From contig CM044498.1 in NCBI GenBank assembly GCA_024364805.1, positions 42,868,885 through 42,907,866 on the forward strand: 38,982 bases of DNA, given 5' to 3'. The DNA comes from Euprymna scolopes. Lineage: Eukaryota > Mollusca > Cephalopoda > Sepiida > Sepiolidae. This document shows positions 1 to 8,839 of the stretch, in pieces (position 1 is the stretch's first letter; each line of letters opens with the position of its first letter). A program made the position numbers and the translations under genes. The notes beneath the pieces were generated by a model, which saw only the letters and a program-made list of their open reading frames with translations, did not search any database and was not told the DNA's origin.

Positions 1-32
1 AATATATAACACGCGTCTTTTTTTTTTTTTTT

Positions 33-150
33 AACTTAGTCTTTTGGTTAAGATCAAAGTGTAGTACTGTTCTTCAGTTACGAAACTTTTGCTAGTCATA
101 TTGTCTTGGAAGGGATCTGCCACAGGGCCTTTTGGCTAGGTTCAAGGCAC
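33..150 (+). repeat. U2 snRNA-derived repeat, locus 1
   Basis: Bases 40-90 follow the 5' end of U2 snRNA: a CTTTTGG(T)TAAGATCAAAGTG block, then TAGTA and CTGTTCTT, with the branch-point-recognition GTAGTA kept. A second, shorter U2-like head (GGCCTTTTGGCTAGGTTCAAGG) starts near 125. The Sm site and the 3' stem-loops of U2 are missing, so this is not a working snRNA gene. It matches the better copy at 10557-10688, which also has two heads in a row. It could be a pair of U2 pseudogenes or a SINE-like family with a U2 head. Confidence 0.7.
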
Positions 151-189
151 TTTTTCACCTTTGTTTAACATTTTCATTTTTTGATTGTT

Positions 190-515
190 GTTAAATGTTT
201 TTTTCTTCGTTTCTCCCTCACTGAGGGATGGTCTAGTCTCAACATTTAATTGCGAAGCAGCACTCAGACCTGCCTAGCCCAACTTTTGTCTGTCTTTCTC
301 TGCTCTCCTCCTCACGGGGATTGAGACTGTACTAATCACCCACTTTCTCTCTTCCGTTGTTACTAAATTCCTTCGTCTCTACCTCTCTCTGGTAGAATGG
401 TCTAGTTCTCCCCCCTCCCCTTAATTGCGGAGCAGCGCAGTGTCTGCTGAGCCAAAACTGTCTCTGTCCTCCCTGCTCTCCCTCTCATGGGGGATTGAGC
501 TGCTAACCCCAGCCT
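190..515. repeat. Imperfect tandem duplication, CT-rich
   Basis: Two related units lie head to tail, about 205-335 and 375-510. Each has a GGATGGTCTAG or GAATGGTCTAG start, a TTAATTGCGRAGCAGC block, a CT-rich stretch ending CTGCTCTCC, and a GGGGATTGAG end. The duplication is diverged. No coding potential is seen. Its function is unknown and it is probably part of a dispersed repeat. Confidence 0.7.
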
Positions 516-1195
516 TCCCGTAAGCCTATTTATACGTAATTTAATAAACGCTGAGCCATGTCACATGACCTTGACGTAAGCAAGCTGTAATGGCGATATG
601 TATATGAAAATATTGAATAGAGAGTTTATTGGTAAAAAAGACGACTGTCATACACATCAAAATACAAAAATTTTACGTTAGGAAAACGTTACCAAAGTTA
701 TTAGCAGGTTTAAAAATAGTTAGATACGATAAAAAATAACAAGCACAAAATGCAGTGGATGGTGTTTCTATTGATGTAGGGGACCGAGGAGCTCCAGTTG
801 CCATGGGCTGTGGTACCTCTCTCCACTCGCAGTCGCCTCTTCTCCAACTAGTGAACTGGTGGATTCCTGCTCCTTCGACTGGGGATCCACGGGCTTCGGA
901 CTCTTCTCCGCTTCCGCTTTCTCTCCTTGTAGCTGATCCCCGCATGGTTGGCATTAAATATTGCTCAAACCGACACGGAGACAGCGTCTAGAACGATGGC
1001 CGAATGGACACTGAGAAAGTGGAGCCAAGAGCGGCAGGAAGAGGGGAGGGGGGATAGCGTGGAGAGCAGGAGGGGAGTGTTTCTGGTAATCAATGTGGTG
1101 AGTACAGAAATGTTACCTATGATGGGTGGGTACATGGTTTGGATTTTTTGGAACGATAGTTCATTAAAGTCAAAAACTATCAACAACACAACATC
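516..1195 (-). other. Unassigned repeat-like block with promoter and poly(A)-like motifs
   Basis: Read on the minus strand, this block has an open frame of 93 codons (954-673), rich in G, S, E and R at first. It is followed by AATAAA at 630-625 and further on by a TATAAATAGG box at 534-525. A TATA box and a poly(A) signal close together would suit a retroelement terminus, but no TG..CA ends or second copy are visible. I recognise no protein here. 960-1195 holds nothing I can name. Confidence 0.25.
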
Positions 1196-1669
1196 TTATG
1201 CATGTAAGGCAACATATGCTGTCACGGTTTTATCGTAATCCTCGTCAGAAATAGTAAAGCTCCTTCCGCTTGAGTTTGTTTTAGATACGTGGATGCTACA
1301 AATGATGTTTTTGAAAGGAACAGGACACAGGTCAGCACTGCGAGGCCAGTTGAAAGTTTTACGTGGAACATGGGGGTGCATGAACTGAACATCAACATCA
1401 CCTTCATTGAGGTTTACTTTCTGCACCAATCCGACCCACCAGAACGAGTTGTACACACATGTTATGTACGTCAAAGGAGCAACATCCCCAATGTCAACAT
1501 GAGTGGGGATTTTAAAGTCGTGAATGTCAACAAATGAATTGTCCTCGCTACAAAGTTTGTGTCCAATCTTGCATCCTGATTGTGGAACAAAATGATGACT
1601 ACTTCTCGTCCCAGGTACTGTTTTCGCATCCATAAACCTCTTCTCCATTCTATCCCTCACTTCAACCAT
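1196..1669 (-). pseudogene. Transposase copy 1, C-terminal chromo/Tudor-like domain
   Basis: This 157-residue piece contains a compact domain: YNSFWWVGLVQKVNLNEGDV, then VQFMHPHVPRKTFNWP and GRSFTISDEDYDKTV near the end. Copy 2 has the same domain at 22300-22570 (YNSFWWIGIVNEINAEEGDV and KFMHSHEPRKTCSWLQ). The alternating aromatic and valine pattern with an EEGDV turn looks like a small barrel of the chromo or Tudor kind. That is inference from pattern only. If right, it may read chromatin at the target site. Confidence 0.6.
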
Positions 1670-1684
1670 GTCTTCCTTGTCGAT

Positions 1685-2105
1685 TCAAAAGAACACAATG
1701 GACTTCATTTCGGTTTGGCACACTTCCAGTATTGCTTTGTAAGTTAGAATCTGGTTGTTCAAGGGTCTCTGCAAGCTTTGCTTTGCTGCATGCCATTTAA
1801 CGGCACCACCAATACCATCACAAGGGGATTTCCCATGGCTGGTTGCAAAAAATATCCACTCAGCATCGACACGGTAATCATCTTTGTGGAAGCACAGATT
1901 AATAAAGTTTTTAAAGTTCTTATATTGGCCACCACAACCATCTGAAACATAGATTTTGTTGATACCAGTGAGATGTTGTTTAATGAAATCTGTCACCATG
2001 CTCTGTATTTTGTGAACAAAGACTTTTTGCTCCAGTGAAAACTTTGTATCTCATCCTGAATGAGAAACTGATAGTTTTCAGCGAAATCTCCCAATACCAT
2101 GACCT
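1685..2105 (-). pseudogene. Transposase copy 1, RNase H-like catalytic part
   Basis: The minus strand at about 2101-2030 reads GDFAENYQFLIQDEIQSFHW. The open piece 1999-1685 then reads KIYVSDGCGGQYKN, AEWIFFATSHGKSPCDGIGG and AAKQSLQRP. The aspartates in GDF, SDG and CDG are good candidates for the DDD/DDE triad of an RNase H-fold transposase (inference from motif spacing). Copy 2 keeps the counterparts GDFTENFQFLIQDEIQSYHW and FFATSHGKSPGDEIGG. The two segments are not in one continuous frame. Confidence 0.65.
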
Positions 2106-2266
2106 CAGTTTTTCCCAAATTTTCTTTTTTTTGCCTTCACATAACGTGCTTGGGCTTTGGTGAGGTATGAGTGTCGAGTCATTTCATTAATCTTCTCCAC
2201 AAGAAGCTCCTTGTAATCCCCATATGTTGTTGTAAGTGTTAACAGGGCAGCTCGATCAGTTGTCTG

Positions 2267-2687
2267 CTATTGGCAGTAGTGGAATTCGGATTCCATATCC
2301 AGGTGTGACAGTTCATCGTCCAGGAACTGTTCCAGAGCTGCACTCTCAGGACATGATTCGCAACGATGCATCATACAGACCCTGTTATCTGTGTAACAAA
2401 CTAATTTCTCAATCAAGTATTTGTATGTGCATTTCCAGTCAATTGCATCAACAAGCAACACTGCATTTTGATGGGTCCTGCAAACACAAACTGAATGGGT
2501 CCCTGATGAACCAGTGAGGACACACCCACCACTTTGGCCTAAGAGAGCAGAACTTGGAGAAGCCAATTTTCAAATTTGGATATTTTTCTTTGAATGCAGC
2601 AAACATTTCTGACAGGTTACAAAGAACCAGACGCTTTTGTTTGTGCACATTCCGTCTGACACTTACATAATCCTTTTTACCTGGCAT
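2267..2687 (-). pseudogene. Transposase copy 1, Cys/His-rich part in two overlapping frames
   Basis: Two overlapping frames (2687-2448 and 2566-2267) carry a conserved stretch. The first reads KYPNLKIGFSKFCSLRPKWW. The second continues SGTHSVCVCRTHQN, LLVDAIDWKCTYKYL and CMMHRCESCPESAALEQFLDD. The paired C and H residues suggest a metal-binding fold. The overlap points to at least one frameshift in a once continuous protein. The fold is not one I can name. Confidence 0.55.
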
Positions 2688-2719
2688 CTGACGACTGTAT
2701 TCGTCATCTTCATAAAAAC

Positions 2720-3055
2720 TCAGTACCAGGTCAAGAGTTTCCTGAGGAAAGATTTTCCTTTCTTTGGATCTGGTGTTGCTATAATGCCACCGACCTTTTT
2801 CAGATCCTGGGCCGTCCGAATCAGGTAGGTACTCACTCCAAATTGTTGAGCAGCAAATTCACGTGACCACTTGTCCAGTACCAGAGTCAATATTTGGATC
2901 TTCTGAGGGTACGTAGCTGTTTTCAGTTTTTCTCGCATTAAATCATGCAGTCGATCCAACTCTGCAGCCTTCTCAAAATCAGAATCAGATGTATCGAGCA
3001 TATTCCCTTCAACATTGTAGGCTTCTGCCAGGGTGGATTTGTATGTGTTCATCAC
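2720..3055 (-). pseudogene. Transposase copy 1, helical middle part
   Basis: This 111-residue piece is rich in K, E, D and L (for example SDSDFEKAAELDRLHDLMREK) and ends in PDPKKGKSFLRKLLTWY. The segment KIQILTLVLDKWSREFAAQQFGVS resembles a helix-turn-helix that might bind DNA, which is inference. It sits between the zinc-binding N-terminal piece and the cysteine-rich piece, in the order expected for one protein. It has no function of its own as it stands. Confidence 0.5.
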
Positions 3056-3376
3056 TTTCTTGAGTTTCTATTTGGCAGTGCTCACATGACTATGTTGGGC
3101 CACACTATGAAGCTTCACTGGAGAGACACCAACCATTTCTAGACCAGTGTTCTTGGTGTTTTGTACATTTCAAATGGTTCATCAGCTGGAGCATCTTCAT
3201 TAAAAATCATTTTGAAAATGAACTACATCACCTGAGGAGCTTGTGTCAGAGGAACTTTCATTGATGAGATATTGGTAGGATTTGTCACATTGTTGGCAAA
3301 GCATGAACCCTGGTGTAACTGTGTAGTCTTTGGCTTCTAAATATTGCACCATCTCAAGAGTGATTCGTTTTCTTCC

Positions 3377-3643
3377 CTAAACTTTACGTTTGTGTGTTTT
3401 CAAGACACCACAGCACTTGATTGTATGGCGTTCAAATGCATTACCAAATACCTGTTCATGATGGAGACAGATAGTTGTTACATTTTCCTGCTTACGTAAA
3501 CCAGCACGCCACAGGTAGGTTGTTCGGATTTCATCATCAAATTTGTCCATATTTCTCAAGCCAGTGGACCGGGTGTAATGGAGCTCATGGCATGGGGAGT
3601 CAAACAGTTCACCAAAGCTGCATTGTCCTGCTATTTCTGTCAT
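3377..3643 (-). pseudogene. Transposase copy 1, N-terminal zinc-binding part
   Basis: This 88-residue piece contains LWRAGLRKQENVTTICLHHEQ, then FERHTIKCCGVLKTHKRKV, with spaced C and H residues that look like a zinc site. Copy 2 shows the equivalent ICFHHK..FGN(V)F and a related segment near 21240-21400. Just downstream on the minus strand, a frame gives a MLCQQC-like pair, matching HFRCHQCKKKY in copy 2. The role is probably DNA binding, by inference. An overlapping open frame at 3609-3947 extends the element upstream but has no recognisable motif. Confidence 0.55.
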
Positions 3644-3947
3644 TGTATTTTTGACTTGGAAAAAAACAGATGAGATATAATTTAATTTTCATTTTCCAGG
3701 CATAATCATAAGACTTGTCAATGTAATGCCTTTTGAGAAGGAAGATGAAAACGTTCAGGGGACAAACCACGTCTTGTCTGTTGTTGGAACTATTCAGTAG
3801 TTTGTGCCAGTTATCTGCCAAGTCTGAGGCAAGAACATTACTCCAATATTTCAAATAGAAAACAAAATATTTCCTTGTACTCAGGACAACTTTAAATCTT
3901 TCATTTGGGCTTCTTTTGACGACTGTGGTGTCCAGAATAGGAGGCAC

Positions 3948-5329
3948 AATATCGAAGAATTAGAAAGCACTTAGTTCCGTCACATTTTTAAAACAACCAG
4001 CTCATATTAAGTAGTTTTATTTCTTGGACCAAGCCAATACTACTATTGCTCTCGCTTTATCTCTCTATTCTTCTTCACAAAAATACCAGTCCTGGGTTCT
4101 TATAAAAATGTTCTAATAAAAAGTATAACTAGACATCATGATTAGTATTATTTTTCAAAGGAATAAGAACTCATATCTTGATGCATTTCAATATGATTTG
4201 TAAATAATTGAAGAACAGTTTTCATTTGCATTCTTCGATCAACTATAGTCAGAGAAATGAACTTTCTGGTACATCCATTAAATTTCACTGTAAAAATTTT
4301 AAATACACTTATCTTTTCAGTGACTGTTTTTTCTCAGTAATTTTCCAAATACTAAGTGAAAAAGGCATTTTAACCGTGATTTTTTAAATAAAACAAGCAA
4401 AGTGAAATTATTTAAACAATAAAAGGTTTAATAGAACAAAATACCTTTTCTTAGAACAATAAACTTTTTCTTAGAAAGCTTCCAAGAAATATCTCTAAAA
4501 TGAAAGTATTGCGAATCAAGTAATCCATTTCACTTCTTTTGAAGTTTTTTCTTCAGATTTTTATAAAAATTTGTTATATTTTTTTTAAGTTGCTTTTTAA
4601 ACAGGCTTCATTAAAAAAGTGTATTGTTATATCTATTTTCTATACTATTAAACCTTTGTTTCTTTAAATAAATTGACTTTGCTCGTTTATTAAATTTTTG
4701 AAGCTGTCAATGAAAAGAAAAATTGTTCTTCAATGTTTCAAAAAAGTCAAAGTTTCACAAACTGATACAGTAATAATTAAGTTAGGGTTTCTAAAAATAG
4801 CACAAAGAGTTTTGTATTAAGAATGCCTAAATTGGTAAATATTAAATAAACATTAATTACTTTTTTAAATTACCATTTATTTAATTAAAAGAAAGAAAAA
4901 AATAAATATACATAATTTTATTGCATATAAAATCATTTAAACTGCTTTTTAACTTCTAGGGTATTATTGATCGAAATATTTTCAATTTTAAAAAGTATTA
5001 GATACTTTTTAAACTAAATTCATTTTTTACGAAACGTTCAACAAAAATGCCAAAAAAATGTGAATAGGATTTTTCTTGAAAAAACATTTATTTATTTTTT
5101 TTTAAATAAACTCCCCAACCTTCATAAAAAAATTCAGTGGCTGTAGGATAAGAATTCAAAAAAAAATCTTTCTTCAATTTATGTTCTTCACATGAGGTAA
5201 AAACAATGCATGTATTAGTTTTTTCATTTTAAAATAATTTTAATTTATGGTGGGGTGAGTAGAAAAACAATTTCAACCCTGAGAAAAAAAAAATTAATTT
5301 TGTAATATCTAATAAATGTTTAAGTGATG
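3948..5329. other. AT-rich stretch without recognisable gene
   Basis: Very AT-rich sequence with many short A and T runs and frequent stops on both strands. I see no coding segment, no tRNA-like box and no long inverted repeat. Confidence 0.6.
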
Positions 5330-6010
5330 GGAGAGGTCTGACAGAAAATAAAGCATGTTATGTAAGAAAAGTGTTGAAAATTATAGCAGGAAATAAACTC
5401 GAAATTATTGCAATTGAACATGGCCGTGCTGAAGGCATTATTTCTGTTATTAAATCTGCTCTTTCAAAAGTGGTGTTAGTGCACTGATGATGAAACGTTT
5501 CGAGAATTGTTAGATTTTGTGCAGATGGGGCAAATGTAAATACTGGAGAGAGGAATGTTAAGTTCCCCATCTCAGACTTCTACTGCACAACACATTGGCT
5601 TGAATTAGCCCTATTGAAGTCCCATGCACTCTTTCAATGTCAACATTAGATATGGAAGACTTACTACTTCAAGAACAAGAGAGAACTTAACTTATTGGAG
5701 ACGAACTGAAAGAAAGAATTTACTTGGTAGTGTTAGTGAAGGATAGGAGTTGGGTTCCCACCCCATGTAGACAGGGCAACGAGAGTCTTTTTCCAAGGAA
5801 AATCCTGTTTTTGGATCAAAGAAAAAGTAAAGAATATTGGCTCTACAGTTGACATTACAATTAAAGAACTGAAGTCAAGATTTCACAATCTGTTGGGAAC
5901 AAACAAATGTGCAAATACTGAAGATGTGGTGAAAAGCTTCATGAAGGTGCTTATGTATAATCATGACATATGACCAGAATGTAAAAGAGAACGGATTCAT
6001 TTGTAAATTA
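5330..6010 (+). mobile_element. hAT/ZNF862-like transposase remnant
   Basis: Plus-strand frames give AEGIISVIKSALSKV near 5430, FCADGANVNTGERN near 5518 and HWLELALLKS near 5592. They then give a tract like VPHVDRATRVFF near 5755 and KELKSRFHNLLGTN near 5865. The FCADGAxVNTG motif followed by an H-LELA helix is typical of the hAT-derived ZNF862/KIAA1586 type. The frame changes several times and the N-terminal BED finger and the C-terminal dimerisation region are not seen, so this is an old fragment. The reverse strand has a 70-codon open frame here that is only a shadow. Confidence 0.6.
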
Positions 6011-6529
6011 TGAAATACATTATTTTTTAATGGTTCGGAAAAATTCTGGTAGTTTCAGGATGCAAAGTTGTTCATACAGAATGGAAACACATTGAATTCT
6101 TTGTTGCAAATAATTTCAGGGACAAATTTGAATATAATTAAAGATTAATTCTCTTTTATTACTGAACAAATGCCTTTCCTCCCTATCCGGTTACTTGGCT
6201 TTACCTGCTACTTGCATCAAACAAAGAAAAAACAAACAAAATAGTTTCAGCCAACTTAAAGAAACACCAGAAAGCAGCAATACCACTTGTTAAATGAACA
6301 GGAAGTCAAAATAAAATTCAGGATTTCCTGTTTGTGGTGAAGTCAAGTGACTCCTTGTACACTGCTGTCTGGAAGTGAGGCCCGTAAAATTGCCCATCTT
6401 TAAGGTTCAATTGTGAGCTAACAAGAAAAGAACCAAACACCTTTTTCGGAGGAATTTAAGTTAAGATTATCAAGAATGTCTAGGAACAAAAAACATTCAA
6501 TTTTCAATAGTGCCACATGTTTTTTAGGG

Positions 6530-6880
6530 TCGCCTTAGACCAATACCCAAATTTCAGATTAAAAGTTCAATAACTCAGAAATAATCCATTTTCAGAGGTT
6601 TTAAAACGTGATTTTTGGATTCCTTGTGTGGAAAACATTGTTTATGCAAATTTTCAAGGTTCTACCTAGCTTAGAAATTGATTTATACCCCAAAACGTAA
6701 TTTCATAATTTCGCGAATTTGCGCCTCGACGCGATATGTAAAATACCAAAATTGCTATATTTCCGGAACCGCTTAGAGTTAAAAGCTCAAATTTTCAGGA
6801 TACCAACATATGGTGAAAGTTTGAAAAAAATCTGAGGGGTAAGGGTGTCATGGTCTGGATGATTTGAGATGGAATTACCC
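6530..6880 (+). mobile_element. Terminal fragment of the unassigned DDE transposon family
   Basis: The stretch ends in TCTGGATGATTTGAGATGGAATTACCC (6854-6880, quoted here in two parts: TCTGGATGATTT and GAGATGGAATTACCC). This resembles the terminal inverted repeat of copy 2 (GATGATTTTACACAGAATAAC at 23507-23527). The sub-terminal block near 6763-6803 (CCGGAACCGCTTAGAG and GCTCAAATTTTCAGGA) matches 23420-23460 (CGGAAACCGCTTGGAA and TTAAATTTTCAGGA). It is therefore a right-hand end of the same family. Whether it belongs to a further copy or to copy 1 after rearrangement cannot be decided here. Confidence 0.5.
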
Positions 6881-7037
6881 AGTAATTGTTTGATATGAAG
6901 GGTATTCACCAGTGATCAAAGCTGATTACCTTCAAGATATGCTGGCCACGAAAGCCAGTGAATCGCTTTTATTTCGATTCAGTTTTACTTTATTTGTACG
7001 AGAAAGACAAACAAACATTGGAAACTAGTTTATTTTA

Positions 7038-7215
7038 ATTTTTTTTTTTTGCATTCACCCAAGCATCTCGAGGATACAAGAATGATATACTCAAACAGTG
7101 GATGTAGATGCTTGTGACACTTTCCTAATTTCCTTGGCAAAGGTATAATAACAGGGTTTGTTGTCGGTAGCATCTGGTTTCATTATATGACTGGCTCTTG
7201 CCATCTAATATTAGC
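7038..7215 (-). repeat. Possible poly(A)-ended retroposon
   Basis: On the minus strand a moderately GC stretch (7215-7050) ends in TGGGTGAATGC followed by an A11 run (7050-7040). A 3' A-run after unique-looking sequence suggests a SINE or LINE end. No clear A or B box and no target duplication are seen. Confidence 0.3.
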
Positions 7216-7588
7216 ATGAGTTTTTTTTTTTTTTTGGATGTGTGTGTGTGCGTGATGCATTTTTAGTTTTTTTGTAAAGGTTTACTATTATTAGGGATTG
7301 TCATGACTAGCCAATTGACCAGGTTGGGTCTCTCAGACCGCCGGTCTAGCCAAATTAAAGGTCAAAATGGAGTGTTGCAGATTAACAGCCACTTGGATCT
7401 GGGTCATGAGGTGCTCAGCCATCAGGATCTCGTTCTATAGCATTGCGGGTCGCCATTTATGGCCAACAGGTCGTTCCACTGAAGAACCTTTACTTTCTGC
7501 AGGAGGACAGTCAGTGTATTCTGGAGCCCCACAAACAGGACCATTGTGTAAAGTTTTTGTTTGTTGTTCTTCAAGAATTTATTTGTGA
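7216..7588. other. Intronic or intergenic stretch, no gene recognised
   Basis: More GC-balanced than its surroundings. It has an open frame of 73 codons (7367-7588, plus) with no recognisable motif and poor amino-acid make-up. It stops exactly where a Helitron terminus begins. It may be an old repeat, but I see no second copy in the window. Confidence 0.3.
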
Positions 7589-7654
7589 CTAGCGAGGGGT
7601 ACCCGGCGTTGCTCAGGTGTTTGTAGGTGTGTGTGGAAACTCCGGGGTGGGATG

Positions 7655-7693
<39 letters not shown>

Positions 7694-8162
7694 TTTTGGT
7701 AGGTAAGTATGAGGATGGAACCCGAACCGTTGAGGCAAAGTTATAAATTAAAGTGTGGAGAAAAAAAGAAAAAAAAACGTGCGACATTTAACGATTGCCC
7801 CACCGCGACATGCTAACGGAAACATGTTTGAATTCATTTAATTACTTGGATTTGGCAGGTGCTCGTTTTAATGACTTAATGAGGTCAAGTTTGACTGCAG
7901 GATTTTTATTTTCCTAAGATGTTATAGGAAAAAGACTGACCCACATGTGGCGAGCGACAAACGTTGAATATTTATCTTCCCGAAATCGAACAAATCAAAT
8001 AGACAGGCGAGCTTCGTTGTTAACTGTGAGATATTATGATTTATATGTGATATAAAAAGTTTTAAAAAGTTGTGAAGCGATCGACCGCTTCTCTAAAAAA
8101 AGCCTTTTGTAGACATACAGAAAAAGCGAACACACATACATTTTCGCTTTTATATTTATAGA
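7589..8162 (-). mobile_element. Non-autonomous Helitron A
   Basis: Read on the minus strand the element starts TCTATAAATATAAAAGCG (from 8162) and ends with a GC-rich hairpin sequence (GCAACGCCGGGTACCCC) followed by CTAG at 7592-7589. It is flanked by A and T as Helitrons require. The first 180 bases share long blocks with Helitron B (AAATAGACAGGC, GATATAAAAAGTTTTAA and GTTGTGAAGCGA on the plus strand). No Rep/helicase gene is present. A long A-run at about 7660-7690 lies in the middle. An internal tRNA-like module is listed separately. Confidence 0.75.
7705..7803 (-). repeat. tRNA-like module inside Helitron A
   Basis: On the minus strand GGGGCAATCGTTAAATGTCGC (7801-7781) resembles an A box, and CGGTTCGGGTTCCATCC (7728-7712) is a good B box. 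A T-rich insert separates them. The same kind of module sits in Helitrons B and F, so it is part of the element family and not a live tRNA gene. Confidence 0.45.
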
Positions 8163-8682
8163 TGTTTGGTTTAGTCGTTTTGTTTCATGGAGTTCAAAAG
8201 ATAAAATGAAAGCAATATTTTTCAAAAGAGATACACATAATATAGCTTTATAAATATAAAATTTATATAAATATAATATTTATATAAATAGTGGTCATAA
8301 AATAAAAAATAAATAAAAAATTTGTAAAATGTTTATAAAAATGAAAAATAAAAAACTGAAATTAGTAATTCCAAAAGTGAAATGAAGTCTTTTTAGTGAG
8401 AACAAGAAACAAAGTAAAGTTTGTTCGTTTTTTTTTTTTTAATATTATATGTATATTCAGAATTTTCATCAATCCCAATTCACAATGATGAAGTTTGGTA
8501 ATATTCCAATCTGATGTGGTTAAAATGAATAATTCGAAGCAGTTAAAATAAAGCAAATTCATGTACAAAAGGTCCCAAATATGCGGGTTATCAGATGGGA
8601 GTAAAAAAAAAAAAAAAAATAAATAAAAACACACACACAGGAGAAAACCAATCTTAAACCTTTCATGGCTGGAAAGCTTTGG
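8163..8682. other. AT-rich stretch, no gene recognised
   Basis: AT-rich sequence with short A-runs and TATAAAT repeats near 8245-8290. No coding segment or structured element is seen. Confidence 0.55.
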
Positions 8683-8683
8683 A

Positions 8684-8725
<42 letters not shown>

Positions 8726-8726
8726 T
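8683..8726. repeat. Compound microsatellite (TA)n(CA)n
   Basis: A TA dinucleotide run passes directly into a CA run. It lies about 30 bases beyond the 3' splice region of exon 5, in the following intron of the minus-strand gene. Confidence 0.9.
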
Positions 8727-8758
8727 TGTCAAAAAGGCTTTTTCATAAAAATACTTAC

Positions 8759-8839
8759 AATTGGATCATCAATGTAGTCAAGCGAGTCAGTATCTGAGGG
8801 TGTGGGTCTTTTGAAAAATGGAAATCGAATGAAAAGTTT
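8759..8839 (-). CDS. CDCA7: CDCA7-like exon 5 (27 residues)
   Basis: The acceptor is TTTTCTCCCAACAG and the donor is GTAAGTATTT, both near consensus. The 81 bases, phase 0, begin KLFIRFPFFKRP and end with acidic SDTDSLDYIDDPI. A basic then acidic pattern before the zinc finger fits the middle region of CDCA7-type proteins but has no diagnostic motif. It is the last exon I can find on the left side. Confidence 0.65.

Larger units (their letters stand above)
1196..3947 (-). mobile_element. DDE-type DNA transposon of unassigned family, copy 1 (decayed)
   Basis: A run of minus-strand open pieces in changing frames reads, in order, as one transposase: a zinc-binding N-terminal part, a long helical part, a cysteine/histidine-rich part, an RNase H-like part with GDFAENYQFLIQDEIQSFHW and VSDGCGGQYKN motifs, and a small C-terminal domain. 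The same order of motifs recurs on the plus strand at 21120-22570, which shows it is a repeat family and not a host gene. Several frame changes and stops mean that it is dead. No terminal repeat was found at the low-coordinate end. Proteins of this type are common as uncharacterised predictions in cnidarians and molluscs (from memory); I cannot assign a named superfamily. Confidence 0.75.

Noticed and set aside
1196-3947. Polinton or other capsid-bearing element
   Set aside because: No polymerase B, ATPase or capsid-type protein seen; copy 2 is only 2.9 kb between its inverted ends.
7422-7787. 121-codon minus-strand frame with a long phenylalanine run
   Set aside because: The run is the T-strand of an A-homopolymer; the frame crosses a Helitron border.
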